Shown here in pieces: positions 1 through 10,028 of a DNA stretch of 54,324 nt. Location: contig CAMYWP010000002.1 of NCBI GenBank assembly GCA_947302825.1, forward strand, positions 1 through 54,324, in the 5' to 3' direction. Origin of the DNA: an uncultured Bacteroidales bacterium. Its GTDB lineage: Bacteria > Bacteroidota > Bacteroidia > Bacteroidales > UBA932. Within the stretch, counting starts at the first letter, position 1. Each line of letters begins with the position of its first letter. The translations under genes were made by a program, and so were the position numbers. The notes beneath the pieces were generated by a model. It searched no databases. It was not told where the DNA came from and saw only the letters and a program-made list of their open reading frames with translations.

Positions 1-5
1 AGCTC

Positions 6-530
6 ATGGATATTTGCAGCCTGCCTGAACACAATCTCACCGCCGAAGCAGAAGCGCCCGCCATCACGCCCATCTTCCCCGCTATCCACTACAAGAATGT
101 TTTCAACCTGTACCTGGACGGTGAGGTGTTGTATCCGCAGATCGCCGAAGATACCAGAAACAAGATTTTCGAACTTTTCGAGGCCGAAACCCTTTCCTTC
201 TGGCGCAACAGTGCCGGGCTTAACTTCCTGAACGACAAACTGAAACAGGATGGCAAGTCCCTCATCATGATTTTCAAAAAGGACAATACCATCCCCAACA
301 AGATCGGAACGCTGCTGGCCGATAATGATCCCGTGAACGGGCCCATCCTGTTTGCCTGGGAAGATGACAAAAAAATGCTCTACGGATTCGAGAGCAAAGA
401 AGATGTCAAGTACCTGCTGGAGCTGCTGGATTCCATTACGGAAGGCATGCTGCTGCTGGACAATTCCAACAATAAGTCCTTGGCCCAGAAGAACTTCCAG
501 ACCGCCTTGTCCAATCTGGAAAACCTTTAA
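6..530 (+). CDS. hypothetical protein (may be 5'-truncated by window edge)
   Basis: 174-aa ORF starting 6 nt from the window edge; no recognised family; stop overlaps the convergent stop of the next gene. Confidence 0.6.
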   Translation: MDICSLPEHNLTAEAEAPAITPIFPAIHYKNVFNLYLDGEVLYPQIAEDTRNKIFELFEAETLSFWRNSAGLNFLNDKLKQDGKSLIMIFKKDNTIPNKIGTLLADNDPVNGPILFAWEDDKKMLYGFESKEDVKYLLELLDSITEGMLLLDNSNNKSLAQKNFQTALSNLENL

Positions 531-1141
531 CGGAAGAACTGCTCAATCCAGTCCTGGTCCACCTGCGCGAAGCCGTCGGCCGGTTTCACGGAGGGATTGC
601 GGGACAGGATGCCCCGGGCGTCTTCGTACACATTGAACCCCACGTTCACCACCTGCATCTGGCCTTCCAACGGAAAGGCCAGGACCAGGTCGTTGTCGGC
701 CCCTTCCAGGCGGAGGAATTTAAGGGCGGCCTGCGCCGCGGCGGGATTTTTGGCCGATAACTCCCTGCGAGTGACCCATTTGCACATTTCCAGGACGCAG
801 TCGTCCAGGCCGGCGTCGTGGACATTTACCTTTTCAATGAGCTCCCCTACTTCCTTTACACGCCGCAGCGTGTATCCTTCCAGTTCCTTTACGGCTTCCT
901 CCACGGCCTGCGGAGGCTGATGGCCTCCCGGCAGCAGCCACACCATAAGGCGGTTATCGGGGTCGTGATACAGGGTCTGGTACAGTGCCAGGTTGCGGTG
1001 GCCGCAGTAGGGGCACTCCCACACGAATAAAGAGCCGTCCTTGACCCGGGCTTTGAGCGACGGGTCAAGGGCGACGTTAATGCTTTGACAGACTTCTATT
1101 TCCGTCTGCTGATGGCAATGATTACAGCTTACGGGCACCAT
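527..1141 (-). CDS. CpXC-domain-like zinc-ribbon protein
   Basis: N-terminal CNHC...CPYC pairs (SCNHCHQQTEIEVCQSIN...FVWECPYCGHRNL) typical of CpXC proteins; start overlaps the galK 3' end. Confidence 0.7.
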   Translation of the reverse strand: MVPVSCNHCHQQTEIEVCQSINVALDPSLKARVKDGSLFVWECPYCGHRNLALYQTLYHDPDNRLMVWLLPGGHQPPQAVEEAVKELEGYTLRRVKEVGELIEKVNVHDAGLDDCVLEMCKWVTRRELSAKNPAAAQAALKFLRLEGADNDLVLAFPLEGQMQVVNVGFNVYEDARGILSRNPSVKPADGFAQVDQDWIEQFFR

Positions 1142-2264
1142 CGCTGATTACCACGTTGTAAATCTTGGGGGCGTGACCGAACTTGAGCGTGAACTCCTGG
1201 ACGGCCTTGTTGATGAAGGACTCGTAGAGTTCGTTCTTTACCAGGTTGATGGTGCAGCCGCCGAAACCGCCGCCCATCACGCGGGAACCGGTGACCTCGC
1301 ACTTGCGGGCCAACTTGTTCAGGAAATCCAGTTCCTCGCAGGAGACTTCGTACAGGCGGGACAGGCCGAAATGAGTCTGGTACATCATTTCTCCCACGGT
1401 TTCGTAGTCGCCGCGCTCCAGGGCATCGCACACATCCAGTACGCGTTGGACCTCGCCGATCACATATTCGGCCCGGATAAAGTCTTCCTGGGAAATCTGG
1501 TCGCGGACTTCGTCCAGCCACAGACGCTTGGCATCCGAGAGGAATTCCACCTCCGGATGGTTGGCGCGGATGGCAGCCGCTGCGCGCTCGCAGGACTCGC
1601 GGCGCTTATTGTAGGCGCTATCGGCCAGCAAATGCTTTACGCAGGTGTCCAGCAGCACCAGTTTGTAGCCCTTGGGATGGAAGGGGAAGTATTTGTACTC
1701 GCCGGTTTTGCAGTCCAGGCGGATGAGGGAGCCTTCCTTGCCGAAAAGGGACGCGAACTGGTCCATGATGCCGCACTTGACGCCGCAATAGTTGTGCTCC
1801 GTGCTTTGGCCGATTTTCGCCAGTTCGAATTTTTCGATGCCGTTGCCGTTGATTTCGTTGATGGCATAGGCGAAGACGCTTTCCAGGGCTGCCGATGAGC
1901 TGAGGCCGGCGCCCAGGGGAACGTTGCCGGCAAAGACGGCGTCGAAGCCCTGTACCTTACCGCCGCGCTTGAGCGTTTCCATGCAAACGCCGAAAATATA
2001 GCGGGGCCAGTGCTGTTCCGGTTTATCTTCTTCGGTGAAGCCGAACTCTACATAATCGTTAAAGTCCAGGGAGAATACTCTCGCTTTGTTGGTGCCGTTG
2101 GGTTCGATGGCCGCCATGATGCCGAAATTGATGGCGCCGGGGAACACATAACCGCCATTGTAGTCCGTATGCTCGCCGATGAGGTTGATACGGCCCGAGG
2201 ACATGTACAGCTGGCCTTCTTTCCCGAAGAGGCTCCTAAACTTGGTTAAAATCTGATCTTTCAT
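1122..2264 (-). CDS. galK: galactokinase
   Basis: GRINLIGEHTDYNGG signature, PLGAGLSSSAALE and GSRVMGGGFGGC GHMP-kinase motifs. Confidence 0.96.
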   Translation of the reverse strand: MKDQILTKFRSLFGKEGQLYMSSGRINLIGEHTDYNGGYVFPGAINFGIMAAIEPNGTNKARVFSLDFNDYVEFGFTEEDKPEQHWPRYIFGVCMETLKRGGKVQGFDAVFAGNVPLGAGLSSSAALESVFAYAINEINGNGIEKFELAKIGQSTEHNYCGVKCGIMDQFASLFGKEGSLIRLDCKTGEYKYFPFHPKGYKLVLLDTCVKHLLADSAYNKRRESCERAAAAIRANHPEVEFLSDAKRLWLDEVRDQISQEDFIRAEYVIGEVQRVLDVCDALERGDYETVGEMMYQTHFGLSRLYEVSCEELDFLNKLARKCEVTGSRVMGGGFGGCTINLVKNELYESFINKAVQEFTLKFGHAPKIYNVVISDGARKL

Positions 2265-2294
2265 ATGGAGTGTTTTGTTTTAGTGTCTATCGTA

Positions 2295-2302
2295 CAAATA
2301 TA
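2295..2302 (-). promoter_or_regulatory. candidate Bacteroidetes -7 element (TATATTTG) upstream of galK
   Basis: caaatata on plus = TATATTTG on minus, about 30 nt upstream of the galK ATG; no clear -33 TTTG. Confidence 0.45.
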
Positions 2303-2363
2303 GTAATTTTTAAGTTTCGCACCTGCGAAAAACCATATTTCGGAGGCCTTCGGCCGACAGCTT

Positions 2364-3317
2364 TCACCTCCCAAAGGGAGGGGAAACGGGAAAGGGGTGG
2401 GAAAGCCAGATGGGACAGTGGTCGGAGGCGCCGCCCAGGTAGCGGGGACCGGAATAGGTGCGGAGGGGTTTGGTGCCGGCATGACCGGTATCCGGCGTTT
2501 GCAGAAAAGGCACCTGCAGGATTTCCATCTGGGCGGGAAGAAGGCTTTCCGAAATGAAAAACAGGTCGATGAGCTCCCATTGGCCATCGTATTTGATGGA
2601 GCCTTTCCCTTGCCGTTGAAGCGGTTCCGCCAGATTCACCAGGGTAGGGCTCAACCGCTGATACAACGGGTTATCCGGCGTATCGTTGAAATCGCCCATA
2701 GCCACCAGGTGCTGCCATCCTGCGACTGTCAGGGAATCGGCCAACTGCTTCAGGCGTTCCACGGCTATTTTTCGCCTGGGCCCCGAGGCCGATACTCCGC
2801 CGTATTTGGAGGGATGATGGTTCACCAGGACAGCGATCTCTCCTCCGGGCCCTCTGAATTGGGCCAGCAGAATGTCCCGGGTGGGAAGGATGGTGGAATC
2901 GGCCTGATACAAATGACAGGGTTTGGCGCTTTCCAAGCGGAGACGGGAGCTGCGGTAAAGCAGCGCCACATCGATGCCCCGTGGATCCGGCGACTCAAAA
3001 TGTACCACCTTATAATCCAGTTTTCGCAAGGATGTTGTCTGGATTAACTGCCTCAGTACAAAGGCGCTCTCCACTTCGGCCAGGCCGATGACATCCGGCA
3101 GGCCACCCTGCTCCGAAGCTGCCCACAGGAAGGTTTTGGCCACGGTCTGGCACTTGGCCCGGAACTTTTTGCGGCCCCAGTGCCGCTCCCCATCGGCCTG
3201 CGGAGCGAAAAAGTTCTCCACATTCCAAAACATCAGCCGCAAAGTATCGGCCTGCGGCTGTGCAGACAACAAAATCGGCCAAAACAAGCCCAAAAACATC
3301 CAAATCATCCTCTTCAT
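2364..3317 (-). CDS. endonuclease/exonuclease/phosphatase family protein (secreted)
   Basis: Signal peptide; LRLMFWNVENFF, GLAEVES, LVNHHPSK, MGDFNDTP and SDHCPI motifs. Confidence 0.9.
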   Translation of the reverse strand: MKRMIWMFLGLFWPILLSAQPQADTLRLMFWNVENFFAPQADGERHWGRKKFRAKCQTVAKTFLWAASEQGGLPDVIGLAEVESAFVLRQLIQTTSLRKLDYKVVHFESPDPRGIDVALLYRSSRLRLESAKPCHLYQADSTILPTRDILLAQFRGPGGEIAVLVNHHPSKYGGVSASGPRRKIAVERLKQLADSLTVAGWQHLVAMGDFNDTPDNPLYQRLSPTLVNLAEPLQRQGKGSIKYDGQWELIDLFFISESLLPAQMEILQVPFLQTPDTGHAGTKPLRTYSGPRYLGGASDHCPIWLSHPFPVSPPFGR

Positions 3318-3346
3318 GCCCCCAAGTTACCCCATCTCCCCCAATC

Positions 3347-3456
3347 TCCTGGCAACCAACCCTCTCACACTCAACACATTACAAAAAGTAATCGTTCAAA
3401 ATTTGAACGATTACTTTACGGTAACACGCTGTGAATCAGGTGATTAGTTGCCAGGA
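3347..3456. repeat. nested inverted-repeat intergenic element (copy 1)
   Basis: Outer arms TCCTGGCAAC 3347-3356 / GTTGCCAGGA 3447-3456; inner near-perfect palindrome AAAGTAATCGTTCAAA-A-TTTGAACGATTACTTT 3385-3417. Confidence 0.8.
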
Positions 3457-3459
3457 AAA

Positions 3460-4563
3460 TTAGACGTTGAAGAGGAAGTGCATGATGTCGCCGTCCTGGA
3501 CTACGTAGTCTTTGCCTTCGATGCCCATTTTTCCGGCGGCGCGGACGGCGGCTTCGGTCTTGTACTGCACGAAATCTTCGTACTTGATGACTTCGGCGCG
3601 GATGAAGCCGCGTTCGAAGTCCGTGTGGATGACACCCGCGGCGCGGGGGGCTTTGTCGCCGGCCACGATGGTCCACGCGCGGCATTCATCGGCCCCGGCG
3701 GTGAAGAAGGTCCGAAGGCCCAGGAGCCGATAGGCGCTCTGGATCAGGCGAACTACGCCGCTCTCCTGCAGCCCCATCTCTTCCAGGAACATCTGACGGT
3801 CTTCGTAGTCTTCAATTTCGGCGATCTCTGCCTCCGTACGGGCGGCGATGACCAGGATCTGTGCATGCTCGGAAGCCACGGCGGAGCGGACGGCTTCTAC
3901 ATAAGCGTTGCCGGTGGCGGCAGATCCTTCATCCACGTTGCATACGTACAGGACGGGCTTATTGGTGAGCAGGTAAAGGTCACGGGCCATCTGCTCCTCT
4001 TCGGGATTCTCCGGCACCACTTCGCGGCAGGAACGGCCCTGCTGAAGCACTTCGCGGTAACGAAGCAGCAGGTTCAGCAGTTTCTTGGCGTCTTTGTCGC
4101 CGCCGGTAGTAGCCTGTTTCTCAACCTTCTTGATACGGTTTTCCACCGTTTCCAGATCTTTGAGCTGGAGTTCGGCATCTACAACCTCCTTGTCCCGGAC
4201 AGGATCTACTGTGCCGTCTACGTGGACGATGTTGCCGTCGTCGAAGCAGCGCAGCACGTGCAGGATGGCATCGCATTCGCGGATATTGGCCAGGAACTGG
4301 TTACCCAGGCCCTCCCCGCGGGAGGCGCCTTTCACCAAGCCGGCAATGTCCACGATTTCAACCGTGGCGGGAATGGTGCGCTTGGGCTGGCAGATTTCCG
4401 TAAGCACCTCCAGGCGCTTGTCGGGCACATTGGTGGAACCCACATTGGGCTCAATGGTGCAGAAAGGGAAGTTGGCGCTCTGGGCTTTGCCGGAGCTCAC
4501 GCAGTTAAATAAAGTAGACTTGCCCACATTGGGCAAGCCTACTATTCCACACTTTAAAGACAT
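3460..4563 (-). CDS. ychF: redox-regulated GTPase/ATPase YchF
   Basis: MSLKCGIVGLPNVGKSTLFN, DIAGLVKGASRGEGLGNQFL, C-terminal TGS-like domain. Confidence 0.97.
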   Translation of the reverse strand: MSLKCGIVGLPNVGKSTLFNCVSSGKAQSANFPFCTIEPNVGSTNVPDKRLEVLTEICQPKRTIPATVEIVDIAGLVKGASRGEGLGNQFLANIRECDAILHVLRCFDDGNIVHVDGTVDPVRDKEVVDAELQLKDLETVENRIKKVEKQATTGGDKDAKKLLNLLLRYREVLQQGRSCREVVPENPEEEQMARDLYLLTNKPVLYVCNVDEGSAATGNAYVEAVRSAVASEHAQILVIAARTEAEIAEIEDYEDRQMFLEEMGLQESGVVRLIQSAYRLLGLRTFFTAGADECRAWTIVAGDKAPRAAGVIHTDFERGFIRAEVIKYEDFVQYKTEAAVRAAGKMGIEGKDYVVQDGDIMHFLFNV

Positions 4564-4575
4564 AGTTCCTATCTA

Positions 4576-6663
4576 TTAATAGAAACGGGCGCGGTTGTCC
4601 TCCACGGTCTTGTCCATCATGAGGGGAACCAGCATCTGGCCATGATAGGAATCGATGCGGGCCTGGGCGGCCTTGGCGTCGTCTTCCGTGAAGTAGGCGC
4701 CGGTTTCGCGGCTATTCACCTGGAACACATAGGTGCCCATGATGCCGGCCACGGGACCGCTGATAACACCCTCCTTGGCAGCAGCCACGGCACCAATCAG
4801 AGAAGGCTCAGTGGTGGGGGCGGAAGAGATGGAGAAGGTAACATCCGACAGGGTGGAAACCGTGGTTCCCAGTTTTTCGGCGATGGCCTCAAGGCTGGTA
4901 AGACCGGCGATTTCGGCGGCCACTTCTTCGCAGCGCTTCTGGGAATATTTCTCCTGATAGAGCTGAGCCTTGATGTTGTCGGCCACTTCCTCTACCTTGG
5001 CGAAACCTTCCTTATGGGCACCCTTCACGGCCACCACGAAGAAGTAATTGTTGTCCACGGTGATGATGCCGGAAGCCTTGCCGGGCTTGTTGTTGAAAGC
5101 CCAACGGGTCACTTCCTTAGCATGGCCGATAGAACCATAGGTGTCCGTACCTTCGTTGATGGTGAGGGAACGAGAGTAGATACCGGTGGAGTCGCAGGCA
5201 GCCTTGTAGTTGGTGTACTTGCCAGCACTGCGCACAGCCAGGACATTGGCCTTGTTGTAAATTTCGGCGTAGGTTTCCTTGCTGGGCAGGGAAGCTTTCT
5301 CAAACACGGCCACTTTCTTCTTGGCCAGCGGTTTGGTGGTCTTGATCACCTCCACGATATGGGTGCCGTAAACGGTGTTCAGGATATAAGGCTTGCCCAC
5401 AGAAGCCGTGAGCACGGACTCGAAGCCGGGAATCATGGCGTTCTGGGTCATCCAGCCCAGGTTGCCCTGCTCGCCGTCCACGGCGTTGCCGGTATCGGCG
5501 GAATAGAGCGTGGCCAGGGTGGAGAAGTTGTTGCCCTTGAGCACACCCAGGAGGCTATCGGCCTGATGACGGGCATCGGCGCCGGTGAGCATGATGTGAC
5601 GCACGTACACGGAATCCGGCACGTTGGCGTTCTCCATGATGCGGGCGGCGTAGAAGGTGGAACCGGACTGGACCACCGGGGAAACACCGCTGTTGTTCTC
5701 CGACACGAAGGTGTCGATGTCGCGGTTCACGATGCGGAGGTCGCCGTCCTTGTACCAGGTGTCGCTCCACTGGCGATCACTGTTGCGCTGCAGGAAGGCA
5801 CGCACATTGTCCGTGGTGGAGAATTCATCATACAAGGTGACGAATTCTTCGTTCTGGGATGCGATATCCTTGGCGGAAGGGGTTACCTCGTACACGGCGT
5901 ACTCGATGTCACGAGTGGCCTTCTGGCGGAAATTGTCCTTATGATCCTTGTAGTACTTCTGAACCTCGGCGGAAGAAATTACCACGGTGGAGTCCATAGG
6001 ATAATAAGTGTGGGGAGCCACCACGAAGCTTACGTTGGCCGTGGTGTTGTTCTCCGAAATGGCATTCTGGCTCTCCAGGGAGTTCACATAGGAAGCCGCA
6101 TTGAAGAGGTTGAAATACTTCTCGCTGTAGCGGTTGGAACGGACGGCGTTCAGGAGATAGTTGCGAAGCAGGATGCCGCGGCCGGATTCGTCGGCGTTGA
6201 CATTCTCTATGAACTCGCGCACCAGGGCGGGAGAGAAGTTGCCGTTTTCATCGGCAAAAAGGCCGGAAGAGGCCAGAATAGGGGAAATTTCCTCGCCGAT
6301 GAAAAGGTCGGTTTGTTCCTGCTGACCTACGCGGATGCCGGCTTTCTCGATGGTGGGGATCACCAGCAGACGGTCTACCAGGTTGTTCCAGGCCTGTTCG
6401 CGGGTCTGGAGCTGAGCCTGCTCGCTGGAAGCGGACTGGCCGGTGAGCATTTCGCGCACGTCGGAGAGTTCCTTCACTTCCTGCTCAAATTCCTGATAGG
6501 AAACGGATTTGCCATTAATTTTGCCGACATCGTACTTGGAAGAAGCAGACTGGATGGTCTGGATGATGTCGGACGGATTCACAAGGAAGAGTAAAAGACC
6601 GAAGGCAATGATGAGCGATGCACCAATGCCAAACTTAGTTCTGATGGTCTCAAGAGCTGCCAT
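4576..6663 (-). CDS. PpiD/SurA-like peptidylprolyl isomerase, membrane-anchored
   Basis: N-terminal TM segment plus SurA_N-like region and parvulin-type domain (VYVRHIMLTGADARHQADSLL...GNLGWMTQNAMIPGFE). Confidence 0.92.
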   Translation of the reverse strand: MAALETIRTKFGIGASLIIAFGLLLFLVNPSDIIQTIQSASSKYDVGKINGKSVSYQEFEQEVKELSDVREMLTGQSASSEQAQLQTREQAWNNLVDRLLVIPTIEKAGIRVGQQEQTDLFIGEEISPILASSGLFADENGNFSPALVREFIENVNADESGRGILLRNYLLNAVRSNRYSEKYFNLFNAASYVNSLESQNAISENNTTANVSFVVAPHTYYPMDSTVVISSAEVQKYYKDHKDNFRQKATRDIEYAVYEVTPSAKDIASQNEEFVTLYDEFSTTDNVRAFLQRNSDRQWSDTWYKDGDLRIVNRDIDTFVSENNSGVSPVVQSGSTFYAARIMENANVPDSVYVRHIMLTGADARHQADSLLGVLKGNNFSTLATLYSADTGNAVDGEQGNLGWMTQNAMIPGFESVLTASVGKPYILNTVYGTHIVEVIKTTKPLAKKKVAVFEKASLPSKETYAEIYNKANVLAVRSAGKYTNYKAACDSTGIYSRSLTINEGTDTYGSIGHAKEVTRWAFNNKPGKASGIITVDNNYFFVVAVKGAHKEGFAKVEEVADNIKAQLYQEKYSQKRCEEVAAEIAGLTSLEAIAEKLGTTVSTLSDVTFSISSAPTTEPSLIGAVAAAKEGVISGPVAGIMGTYVFQVNSRETGAYFTEDDAKAAQARIDSYHGQMLVPLMMDKTVEDNRARFY

Positions 6664-6711
6664 TTTGTTATGTATTTTTTATTATTTCCTATTTTTTTGC
6701 GTTAAGGGTTG

Positions 6712-6719
6712 CAAAAGTA
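6712..6719 (-). promoter_or_regulatory. candidate -7 element TACTTTTG upstream of the PPIase gene
   Basis: caaaagta on plus; embedded in TGCAAAAGTACGAATT, identical to the 16-mer upstream of coaX. Confidence 0.45.
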
Positions 6720-6741
6720 CGAATTTTATTCTGAATTATCA

Positions 6742-7368
6742 CTATTTTTTTAACATAGGGCCGATAAAATTGACAGAATCCACCACAACTTGGGTGCTGT
6801 CGGTCTCAATTATGAACTCATTGTTAAAGGGTCTCAGAAGGATTGCGTTACGGGCCCTTTCGTCGGAACGCATGCCATAACCCTGCATGGAACCGGAGGG
6901 TGAATACATGTGGATGTAGCAGTCGGTCCAGATTTCATGTTTCACACTGTCCCAATACAGCGTATCCGTCTCCATGGTTTCCTGCTTGAGGATATTCTTG
7001 ATCACCACTTTACCGAAAGCGCTCCAGCGCTCTTTGTCGGGCTGGGGATATTTGTCGTGGCGGGCTTTTAAGGCATCAATGGTGGTTTCCAGCGTCCCTT
7101 CTTCGCTGTACGCAAACACATGGATGCCGGAGGGGAATAAATCGTACGAAAGGGTATCGTGTTCATACACTTCCATCCGGGGAGCCTCCACGCGCATTTT
7201 TAGCTGTCCGTTTTCCGACTGCACGTAAAACATGCTGTCCACCACCTGGATGGGAATCTTCTCCAGGTCCAGTTTCTCCGCTTCCGAAAGATTTCCCTTG
7301 CAGGAAAAAACGACGAAAGCAAGCGCCGAAGCGCTTGCCATCATCTTAGCTATGCGGGTTACAGACAC
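6742..7368 (-). CDS. lptC: LPS export ABC transporter periplasmic protein LptC
   Basis: Lipobox (VVFSCKG) and LptC-like organisation (VQSENGQLKMRVEAPRMEVYEHDTLSYDLFPSGIHVFAYSEEG). Confidence 0.85.
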   Translation of the reverse strand: MSVTRIAKMMASASALAFVVFSCKGNLSEAEKLDLEKIPIQVVDSMFYVQSENGQLKMRVEAPRMEVYEHDTLSYDLFPSGIHVFAYSEEGTLETTIDALKARHDKYPQPDKERWSAFGKVVIKNILKQETMETDTLYWDSVKHEIWTDCYIHMYSPSGSMQGYGMRSDERARNAILLRPFNNEFIIETDSTQVVVDSVNFIGPMLKK

Positions 7369-8691
7369 TTACTGTACGCGTACGGTAGTGGTGGCGGTCA
7401 TGCCACCGCAGGAAACGGTGTAGCTCTGTCCCTTGGTGAGGTCGTACATGAAGGCCTCGGAGGCTTCCGGATAATAGCGGCTTACGCTGGCCAGGGAAGA
7501 AGCGGCTTCGTCGGCTACGCTGGGATCGGCGTTGCGGGCTTTCTGGTAGTAATCCGCGGCAGCCCAGTAGCGGGCCCACTTGTCTTGGGTTTCGCCGCAG
7601 GTGGCGGAGGCCCAGAGGTTGCCCATGATCAGATAGGCCTTACCGGCGAATCCATAGTCCATTTCGATGGCCTTGCGGGCAGCCTCGGAGGCCTTGCCGC
7701 GCATACCGTTCTTGTAGCAGAAGGCAGCCATTTCATAATAGTACTGGGCATCCGTTGCAGGATCGGAATCCGGGGAGTTGATGGCCTCTTCCAGGTACTT
7801 GGCAGCATCGGCCACATTGCCGCGGGCGGCATTCAGACGATACAGGCCGAAGGCACTCTTATAGGAAGGATCCAGACGATACATGGAGGTAACGGCGTTC
7901 AGGTAAAGGTCGTTGGAGGCGCAGTCGTCGGCCGTATTCATGAGCTTCACGATGTTGGAAACCAGAGCCAGGTTGTCCGGATCGGCGTTGTAACGGGGAG
8001 TGAAGATGGCGATGAGGTTCTCGCAGGAAGCCACCTTACTGTCGGCGAAGATGCTCTCGATGGTGGCCTTGGCCTTCAGGTTATCCTCTTCCTCTGCCTC
8101 GTTCTTGGGCATGGCGCCATCCACATCGGCCATTACTTTGTCGTACATGGCGATGACTTCGTCGGCGCTGAGCTGATTCTCACGATACAGGGCGATGGAA
8201 GACTGCAGCAGGTTCACGAGCAGGCCGCCGTTGGCGCTGGTGCCCAGTTCGTCCACGATCTCACCTACATTGTCGTAGATGTACTTGGCTTGGTCGCCGC
8301 GGTAGTTGATCATGTACTGACCCTTGTTGTTCAGGATGCTCACACGGTTCTTGGGATAGGTGGCCATGCGCTGGTCCTGGAGGGTGAGGATGGTGTCCAC
8401 GATGGCATCCTTGTGGGCGGGATCCTTCACCTGGTTGTACAGACGGGTCATGAGCGTGGTGCCGTGGATGAACATGTTCTGCGAAGCGGTGGCCGGGCAG
8501 AGCGAATAGGCGCGACGCCAGTTGGGCAGAGCGGAATCGTAATTCTTCTGCTTATAATACTCCGAATAATAGGAGAGGTACTTGATGCATTCCTCCCTGT
8601 TGGGGCCGGAACCGTACTTGTCTTGGGCGGTTACTTTCTGTCCGCCGAAGATGGCCATTGCGGCAAGGAGAATGAGCGTAATCTTTTTCAT
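7369..8691 (-). CDS. tetratricopeptide repeat protein (secreted)
   Basis: Signal peptide; helical repeat sequence; position next to lptC. Confidence 0.8.
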   Translation of the reverse strand: MKKITLILLAAMAIFGGQKVTAQDKYGSGPNREECIKYLSYYSEYYKQKNYDSALPNWRRAYSLCPATASQNMFIHGTTLMTRLYNQVKDPAHKDAIVDTILTLQDQRMATYPKNRVSILNNKGQYMINYRGDQAKYIYDNVGEIVDELGTSANGGLLVNLLQSSIALYRENQLSADEVIAMYDKVMADVDGAMPKNEAEEEDNLKAKATIESIFADSKVASCENLIAIFTPRYNADPDNLALVSNIVKLMNTADDCASNDLYLNAVTSMYRLDPSYKSAFGLYRLNAARGNVADAAKYLEEAINSPDSDPATDAQYYYEMAAFCYKNGMRGKASEAARKAIEMDYGFAGKAYLIMGNLWASATCGETQDKWARYWAAADYYQKARNADPSVADEAASSLASVSRYYPEASEAFMYDLTKGQSYTVSCGGMTATTTVRVQ

Positions 8692-8735
8692 AACATCAGT
8701 ATTTTTGGTTTTATTTTCTCAAGGATTGTGCCAGT

Positions 8736-10028
8736 TTATTCGTACGGTCTCTTCTGGAACCAGATGTCAAAGACATTCAGGCCCACGTTAAAGCCAAAGT
8801 AAGTCTCCTTAACCTGGGAGCTGGCCAGGCCGCGCCGGCCGAAATCCAGACCCACTGTGAGGCCGTTGTACCAGCGGAAAACCGGTAAGGTGGTACCCAG
8901 GGTGATACCGATGGTATTCACGTGCGCGCCGTCTACGGTATAATAGGATTGGTCGAAGTACACGCCTCCCCTATAGGTCCAGCGTTTCATGGGATAGCGG
9001 ATATCGCTGCGGTTAGGGGTGTAGGCAAATCCGGCCCGGATGCTTTGTCCCACCGATTGCCGGAACACGGCATCTCCTACATTGGAAAAGCCTTTTACGG
9101 CATCCAGCCTGGAACGGCTCCAGTTTGTGCGGGTGTAATCCACCTCAATCAGGAGTTTATCCGTATAGCGATAACTGAGTCCCACGCCAATTTCATCGCC
9201 CATGCCAACCTGGTTATTGCCCAGGGTGTCGTTTTCACGGGTTCGGTAATAGTCGCCCAGTTCTTCGTAGTGGATGGTATATCCGGTAAGGTTTGTGGCG
9301 AACTGATAGGTGGCACCCAGGGTAAGGAAAGAACGGGTGGACAGCGGTTGTTCGTACTGCAAACCCAGCTTGGCCGTGAAATTGTTCACCTGCAGGGAGT
9401 CTCCGGAGGCCATGTTACGGAAGGAGGCATCGTCGTAAACGATAGATGCCTTTTTGTTGATATTGCCGAAACGATAATTGGCCTGGGCGCCCAGGGAAAG
9501 CCGATTCCACAGGGTGGCGGCAAAAGCCGCAAACACCTGGTAGATACCGCCGTTGCCGCTGGAAGTAAAGGTACGGTAACCCGTATCCACATCCATTTCG
9601 GAGTAAGATATCTTATATCCTACATCGCTTACCGGTGTGATGCCCACCATCATGGCTGTATGCTTCCACAAGGGGAAGGAAATGACGAAATCGTCGATGT
9701 TGAAAGTGGTGTTCAGCGCCTTCTTATTGCCTTCCGTGAACAGGGAGATGCGGCCATCGAGGCCGAAATCCACCATTAAGGAAAGGGAATCGCGCGCCGT
9801 CATGGAAGCAGGGTTGGTGATATTGATATAGCGGTTGCTGCGGGCTGCAATACCCACGCCGCCCATGCTGCGGTTCCAGGCTGTTCCAGGCTGGTGCAGT
9901 TGACCCATGCCGAATACGGAATAGGGAGAAAAACCCGTGAAAGTTCCGTCCGTCTGCGCCGAAGCGGCCCAGCCGGAAAGAAGCAGTACAACAACCACAG
10001 CCCACTTATTCGCCCATTTTCTGAACAT
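8736..10028 (-). CDS. outer membrane beta-barrel protein
   Basis: Signal peptide, GFSPYSVFGMGQLHQPGTAWNRSMGGVGIA N-terminus typical of FadL/PorV-like Bacteroidetes OMPs, alternating strand pattern. Confidence 0.75.
   Translation of the reverse strand: MFRKWANKWAVVVVLLLSGWAASAQTDGTFTGFSPYSVFGMGQLHQPGTAWNRSMGGVGIAARSNRYINITNPASMTARDSLSLMVDFGLDGRISLFTEGNKKALNTTFNIDDFVISFPLWKHTAMMVGITPVSDVGYKISYSEMDVDTGYRTFTSSGNGGIYQVFAAFAATLWNRLSLGAQANYRFGNINKKASIVYDDASFRNMASGDSLQVNNFTAKLGLQYEQPLSTRSFLTLGATYQFATNLTGYTIHYEELGDYYRTRENDTLGNNQVGMGDEIGVGLSYRYTDKLLIEVDYTRTNWSRSRLDAVKGFSNVGDAVFRQSVGQSIRAGFAYTPNRSDIRYPMKRWTYRGGVYFDQSYYTVDGAHVNTIGITLGTTLPVFRWYNGLTVGLDFGRRGLASSQVKETYFGFNVGLNVFDIWFQKRPYE

Noticed and set aside
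2315-2330. Short inverted repeat TTTCGC-acct-GCGAAA upstream of galK
   Set aside because: Only 6-bp arms; may be a weak terminator for the nuclease gene or chance; not enough to call.
4642-6594. 650-aa plus-strand ORF opposite the PPIase gene
   Set aside because: Antisense ORF, no start context or family; minus strand is a clear PPIase.
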